This document shows positions 60,682 to 64,000 of a DNA stretch of 64,000 nucleotides, piece by piece. The notes under the pieces were generated by a model. That model worked only from the letters and a program-made list of their open reading frames with translations. It had not been told where the DNA came from and did no database searches. The stretch covers positions 124,001-188,000 of the forward strand of contig NZ_FMYQ01000007.1 in the NCBI RefSeq assembly GCF_900096975.1, in the 5' to 3' direction. Position numbers and translations under genes: made by a program. Numbering within the stretch: the stretch's first letter is position 1; the number at the start of each line of letters is the position of its first letter. Origin of the DNA: Paraburkholderia lycopersici. Its GTDB lineage: Bacteria; Pseudomonadota; Gammaproteobacteria; Burkholderiales; Burkholderiaceae.

Positions 60682-61887
60682 TTACCAGTCCATGCGATGA
60701 CGTTCCTCGGTTTCGCGGTGACGGCGGTCGTCGTCGCTATGCAGGTAGAGGCTCGTCGTGGCAAGCGATGCATGGCCGAGATTGTCGCGCACGAGACGCA
60801 GGTCGAGATTGCCGTCGGCCATGTGCGAGCCCGCGCTGTGGCGCAGCCAGTGCGCCGACGCGCGTTCGAGTTGCGCCGCGCGCGCCTCGTAGTCGCCGCC
60901 TGCTTCGCCGGCTATGCCGGCTTCGGCGCCGCGTTGGCGCACCCGCCCGGCCGCGCCTGCGAATATGCCCTTCACGATCGCATGAAGCGCCGCACGCGTG
61001 AGCGGTTTCGTCGACTGCCCAATCGGGAATACGAGCGGTGCCCGCTCATGGGCCGACGGCAACGCGGGCAGGCCGCGCTCGCGCCGATAGCGCATGAGTT
61101 CTTCCATCAGTTCGGCAGTCGCGGGCACGAGACGGCGGCGCTCGCCCTTGCCCAGCACATCGAGCCACCAGCGTTCCTTGCCGGCCGCGTCGCGCCGGCT
61201 GAAGAAGTCGCCCATCGTATTCGTGCCGACTTCCGAAATGCGCAGGCCCCCCAGGTAGAGCAGCGTGAGGAGCCAGCGCGCGCGGGCATGGTGCTCGCGC
61301 TCGCGCACGCTTTCGCGCGGCAGGCTTTCGACCCAGGCTTTCACCTCGTCCCAGAGTTCGCGCGCCAGGTAGCGCGTGATGCGCGGCTGGGCGCGGCGCG
61401 TGCGCTGGCGCGAGAGTGAAAGCGGGTTGCCCGCGAGATAGCCGGCGCTCACGAGCCAGGAAAAGAGCGCGTTGAGAATCACCATGGCCTGGCGCTGGCT
61501 CGTTGGCGAAAGCGGCCCGTAGAACGGACGCCAGCGCGGGTCGCCGCGCGCGTGCTTGCGTCCGCCGCCGGCCACCCAGCGGCTGGCCGGTTGCGGGTCG
61601 GCGAGGAAGCGTTGATAGGCGAGCAGGTCTTCGTGTGTCAGCGACGAGAGCGGCTTGCCGGGCTGAACAATCGCCCAGAGCATCAGGCGCTCGGCTTCCT
61701 TGCGGTAGTTCTCGAAGGTGGACTTCGAATCGGCGACGCGCGCGAGCCACGCGCGCACGGCGTCGAGGTCGTGCGCGGCCGCGATCTGCGTGCGTCCGGG
61801 TGCGCGGTTCGTCCCGTCGTGGCCGTCGAGGTCGGCGGGGAGTTCCAGGGTCTCGATGGGGCGTGGGGTGAGCAGGGCGGTTTGCAT
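60682..61887 (-). CDS. Chromosomal tyrosine recombinase/integrase (XerC/D-like)
   Basis: I chose the Met at 61,887 (401 residues). All catalytic residues are present: R216 in YLGGLRISEV, Lys near 247 (VLGKGERRR), H346 and R349 in HWLRHSAG, H372 in LGHASLATT and Y381. The N-terminal SAM-like DNA-binding domain starts about residue 40 and contains an insert GGRKHARGDPRW. No phage or plasmid genes adjoin it and its GC content matches the core, so it looks like a resident recombinase rather than a recent integrase. It differs strongly from the three island recombinases. Confidence 0.88.
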   Translation of the reverse strand: MQTALLTPRPIETLELPADLDGHDGTNRAPGRTQIAAAHDLDAVRAWLARVADSKSTFENYRKEAERLMLWAIVQPGKPLSSLTHEDLLAYQRFLADPQPASRWVAGGGRKHARGDPRWRPFYGPLSPTSQRQAMVILNALFSWLVSAGYLAGNPLSLSRQRTRRAQPRITRYLARELWDEVKAWVESLPRESVREREHHARARWLLTLLYLGGLRISEVGTNTMGDFFSRRDAAGKERWWLDVLGKGERRRLVPATAELMEELMRYRRERGLPALPSAHERAPLVFPIGQSTKPLTRAALHAIVKGIFAGAAGRVRQRGAEAGIAGEAGGDYEARAAQLERASAHWLRHSAGSHMADGNLDLRLVRDNLGHASLATTSLYLHSDDDRRHRETEERHRMDW

Positions 61888-61948
61888 CGGAAGCGTTGGC
61901 GGCCGGGAAGTCGAGAGGGGACTATAGCGGATGGCGCAGCGGTTTTGC

Positions 61949-62809
61949 TCATACCGTCGCGACCAGAATCGATTCTCCGCTCGCGGGCCGCAAGCTATCG
62001 CTACGGTCTGCGAAATAACGTGCCGTGAGATCGGCGGTCGAAACATGGCGCGCGTCGCGCAGTCCCGCGACGCGTGCGAGCGCAACCATCTCGTCGGGTG
62101 CGAAGAAGCTCACGAAAGGCGTACCCGCGGCCCGCGCGCGCTCATAGACGGCCGCGTGCTGCGAGCGCTCGGGCTCGTCGATGAGATCGAGCGGCAGGAG
62201 GAAAGTCATGACGAGCGTCGAGCCCGGAGCGAGCTGCGCGATCTGCCGCAGCGTGGCGAGGTTCGCGTCGCGCGTGAGATACATGGAGACGCCCGTCGAA
62301 GCGATCACCGCGGGGCTCGTACGATCGAATCCGGCTGCGGCGAGCCGGTCCCACCACGCTTCTCCGGCTTCGAAATCGACGGGTACGAAGCGCAGCCTGG
62401 CCTCCTCGCGAAAGCCAAGCTCCATGAGCCGCCGTTGCTTCCATGCCTGCGGGCCCGGCCTGTCGACTTCGTATACGTTCAGGCGCGAGGCGATTTCGGG
62501 GCGGCGCTGGGCGAACGTGTCGAGTCCCGCGCCGAGAATCACGTACTGCTGCGCGAGGCCGTTTGCCGCCTGTTCGGCCACGAGGTCTTCGACAAAGCGT
62601 GCCCGGCCCACAATCGACGCGCGGTAGCCACGCGTGCCTTCGGGGTGCATGTCGGGCCGCTCGCGCCAGTTCGCGTCGGGCGCGGCGATTTGCAGGCCGG
62701 TTTCGTCCGCGAGCACATGAGGCGGGTCGTCGACCTGGACGTGCAGCGCGCGCCACAGGGCGACGCGAACGGCGGTGCTGTCAGGAGCAGCGGCAGGGCT
62801 GTCGGGCAT
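61949..62809 (-). CDS. SAM-dependent methyltransferase, leucine carboxyl methyltransferase-like family
   Basis: This 286-residue protein has the family's start (STAVRVALWRALHVQVDDPPHVL). The SAM-binding motif is QQYVILGAGLDTFAQR (about 88-103), followed by the acidic VYEVDRPGPQAWK, and ASTGVSMYLTRDAN and STLVMTFLL further on. These enzymes (TIGR00027 type) O-methylate carboxyl groups; the substrate is usually unknown. It precedes the recombinase on the same strand with 61 bp between them. Confidence 0.85.
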   Translation of the reverse strand: MPDSPAAAPDSTAVRVALWRALHVQVDDPPHVLADETGLQIAAPDANWRERPDMHPEGTRGYRASIVGRARFVEDLVAEQAANGLAQQYVILGAGLDTFAQRRPEIASRLNVYEVDRPGPQAWKQRRLMELGFREEARLRFVPVDFEAGEAWWDRLAAAGFDRTSPAVIASTGVSMYLTRDANLATLRQIAQLAPGSTLVMTFLLPLDLIDEPERSQHAAVYERARAAGTPFVSFFAPDEMVALARVAGLRDARHVSTADLTARYFADRSDSLRPASGESILVATV

Positions 62810-63196
62810 GGTTCGATCCTCTGGGGCGTGTTTCAGCGGGTGATTATCGCGCGCCTTGTTCGCCGTTGCAGTTTCCGCCGCGCGCGCAAGTGTCCGGGGC
62901 TGGTGTCGAGCGTCTTTCTGCGTGATTTCCCAAATAGTCTCAGGTATTGATTGCAATGCCGGACTGGATATCCGAAGCGGCTGTTTTTTCATTGGAAGGT
63001 TATTGAACTTCGCTCTAGACTGGGCCCAGCCCTTCGCTCCGCGAGACGGGCGCAATGTCGGCAATCCAGCCCGGACGGCATGAGCGATTCCACCGTTGGC
63101 TGCGCGTTGCGCGGCGCAGTAACTATTCGCGGCGGCAGGCTTGCGAGTGGATCGAAGGCACGGCCTCATCTCCTTTTCTGAAGCAGGACTGAAGAT
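62810..63196. promoter_or_regulatory. Divergent promoter region, methyltransferase and DHDPS-family gene
   Basis: These 387 bp lie between divergent starts. The central part (about 62,925-63,020) is lower in GC than its surroundings and so is the likely promoter area. No clear operator or terminator was found and no reading frame is convincing. Confidence 0.45.
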
Positions 63197-64000
63197 ATGA
63201 CTACGAGCCGGACGCCCCGCTATCGGGGCATTTTTCCAGTCGTGCCCACCACGTTCACCGAAACCGGCGAACTGGACCTCGCAAGCCAGAAGCGCGCGGT
63301 CGACTTCATGATCGACGCGGGCTCGGACGGCCTGTGCATCCTCGCCAACTTCTCGGAGCAGTTCTCGCTCTCCGACGACGAGCGCGAGATCATCACGCGC
63401 ACCGTGCTCGAACACGTGGCGGGCCGCGTGCCCGTGATCGTGACGACCACGCATTACGGCACGGCCGTGGCGACCGCGCGCAGCAAGCGCGCGCAGGAGC
63501 AGGGCGCGGCGATGGTGATGCTGATGCCGCCGTATCACGGCGCGACCTTCCGCGTGCCCGAGCAGCAGATTTATGCGTTCTACGCGCGCGTGTCCGACGC
63601 GATCGGCATTCCGGTCATGGTCCAGGACGCCCCCGCGAGCGGCACCGTCTTGACCGCCGCGTTCCTCGCGCGCATGGCGCGGGAAATCGGGCAGGTTTCA
63701 TACTTCAAGATCGAAACGCCCGGCGCGGCGAACAAGCTGCGCGAGCTGATCGAACTGGCAGGCGCCGCGGCCGAAGGGCCCTGGGACGGCGAAGAAGGCG
63801 TTACGCTGCTCGCGGACCTGAACGCGGGCGCAACCGGCTCGATGACGGGCGGCGGCTTTCCGGACGGCATTCGCCCCATCATCGACGCCCACCGCGAAGG
63901 CCGCGTCGACGACGCGTTCGCGCTCTACCAGCAGTGGCTCCCGCTCATCAACCACGAGAACCGCCAGGCGGGTCTGCTCGCCTGCAAGTCGCTCATGAAA
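63197..64000 (+). CDS. DHDPS-family aldolase/dehydratase, probably L-2-keto-3-deoxyarabonate dehydratase (3' cut by window)
   Basis: The ATG at 63,197 opens a frame that runs to the window end without a stop (268 codons visible of an expected ~305). The start YRGIFPVVPTTFTETGELD, the segment DGLCILANFSEQFSLSDDER and the Schiff-base Lys in VSYFKIETPG fit the dihydrodipicolinate synthase superfamily. The ILANFSEQF wording is most like L-2-keto-3-deoxyarabonate dehydratase of the non-phosphorylative L-arabinose pathway, which makes 2-oxoglutarate semialdehyde. Other 2-keto-3-deoxy sugar-acid lyases remain possible; the pathway neighbours are outside the window. Confidence 0.8.
   Translation, partial: MTTSRTPRYRGIFPVVPTTFTETGELDLASQKRAVDFMIDAGSDGLCILANFSEQFSLSDDEREIITRTVLEHVAGRVPVIVTTTHYGTAVATARSKRAQEQGAAMVMLMPPYHGATFRVPEQQIYAFYARVSDAIGIPVMVQDAPASGTVLTAAFLARMAREIGQVSYFKIETPGAANKLRELIELAGAAAEGPWDGEEGVTLLADLNAGATGSMTGGGFPDGIRPIIDAHREGRVDDAFALYQQWLPLINHENRQAGLLACKSLMK

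Noticed and set aside
60682..61887. Tyrosine recombinase as evidence of a second genomic island
   Set aside because: GC content and neighbours match the core genome, and no cargo or att repeats are visible around it.

Overview
The window looks like chromosomal DNA of a high-GC betaproteobacterium, most likely Burkholderiaceae (Paraburkholderia, Caballeronia or Burkholderia type). This rests on codon use and on the families present: a PhaB-like reductase, RsbRST stressosome genes, HPP/CBS proteins, an aryl-polyene-type locus and an L-2-keto-3-deoxyarabonate dehydratase-like gene. No rRNA, tRNA or CRISPR array was seen, and the genus is an inference.

Positions 1 to about 16,230 are a lower-GC accessory island whose left end lies outside the window. 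It carries a 5'-truncated unknown gene. Next come a GHKL-type ATPase and a large protein with phosphoribosyltransferase-like patterns, whose reading frames overlap by 4 bp; this pair is the best candidate for an undescribed system. Two small unknown genes follow, the second interrupted by an IS2-group IS3-family insertion sequence, then a C5 cytosine methyltransferase with no visible restriction partner. A four-gene module on the minus strand (three tyrosine recombinases plus a small coiled-coil protein, organised like Tn554 tnpABC or other recombinase-trio modules) is probably the island's own mobility machinery. The island ends in about 1.4 kb of nearly gene-free DNA with two tandem, diverged copies of a ~200 bp repeat, which abut a CMD/AhpD-family gene whose 5' end looks altered.

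Positions 16,230-22,700 hold core-like genes: AhpD-like protein, an ECF sigma factor split by a dinucleotide deletion, a DUF2000 protein, a MarR regulator with a CLC chloride channel, an HPP/CBS membrane protein and a lipoprotein. The MarR gene and the HPP gene share a near-identical operator-like palindrome.

Positions 22,887-35,540 form a divergent aryl-polyene-like polyketide/fatty-acid locus. The minus arm is ACP, ketoreductase and glycosyltransferase. The plus arm is a membrane protein, an AMP-ligase/dehydratase fusion, an acyltransferase, a LolA-like carrier, an MMPL exporter, a polysaccharide deacetylase, a ketosynthase, a chain-length-factor-like protein and a dehydratase. Most plus-arm genes overlap by 1-4 bp.

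Positions 35,561-46,597 contain a small exported protein, a GAF-PAS-GGDEF-EAL protein, CheV, a D-amino-acid dehydrogenase/Asp-Glu racemase-family pair, and a divergent branched-chain amino-acid-type ABC transporter with fused LivM-LivG. A long perfect inverted repeat lies in the divergent promoter region.

Positions 46,631-55,408 (minus strand) hold a LytS/LytR-type two-component system with a DUF2306 protein, a GNAT acetyltransferase, and a six-gene stressosome operon: RsbR, RsbS, RsbT, an ATPase-PP2C fusion, a histidine kinase with an RsbT-like front end, and a REC-kinase-REC hybrid. The sensory complex therefore seems to feed two-component output rather than sigma B.

The right end (55.4-64 kb) carries MlaC, an AI-2E-family transporter, a small unknown gene, a PhaB-like reductase, a chromosomal tyrosine recombinase, a SAM-dependent methyltransferase and a DHDPS-family gene cut by the window edge.
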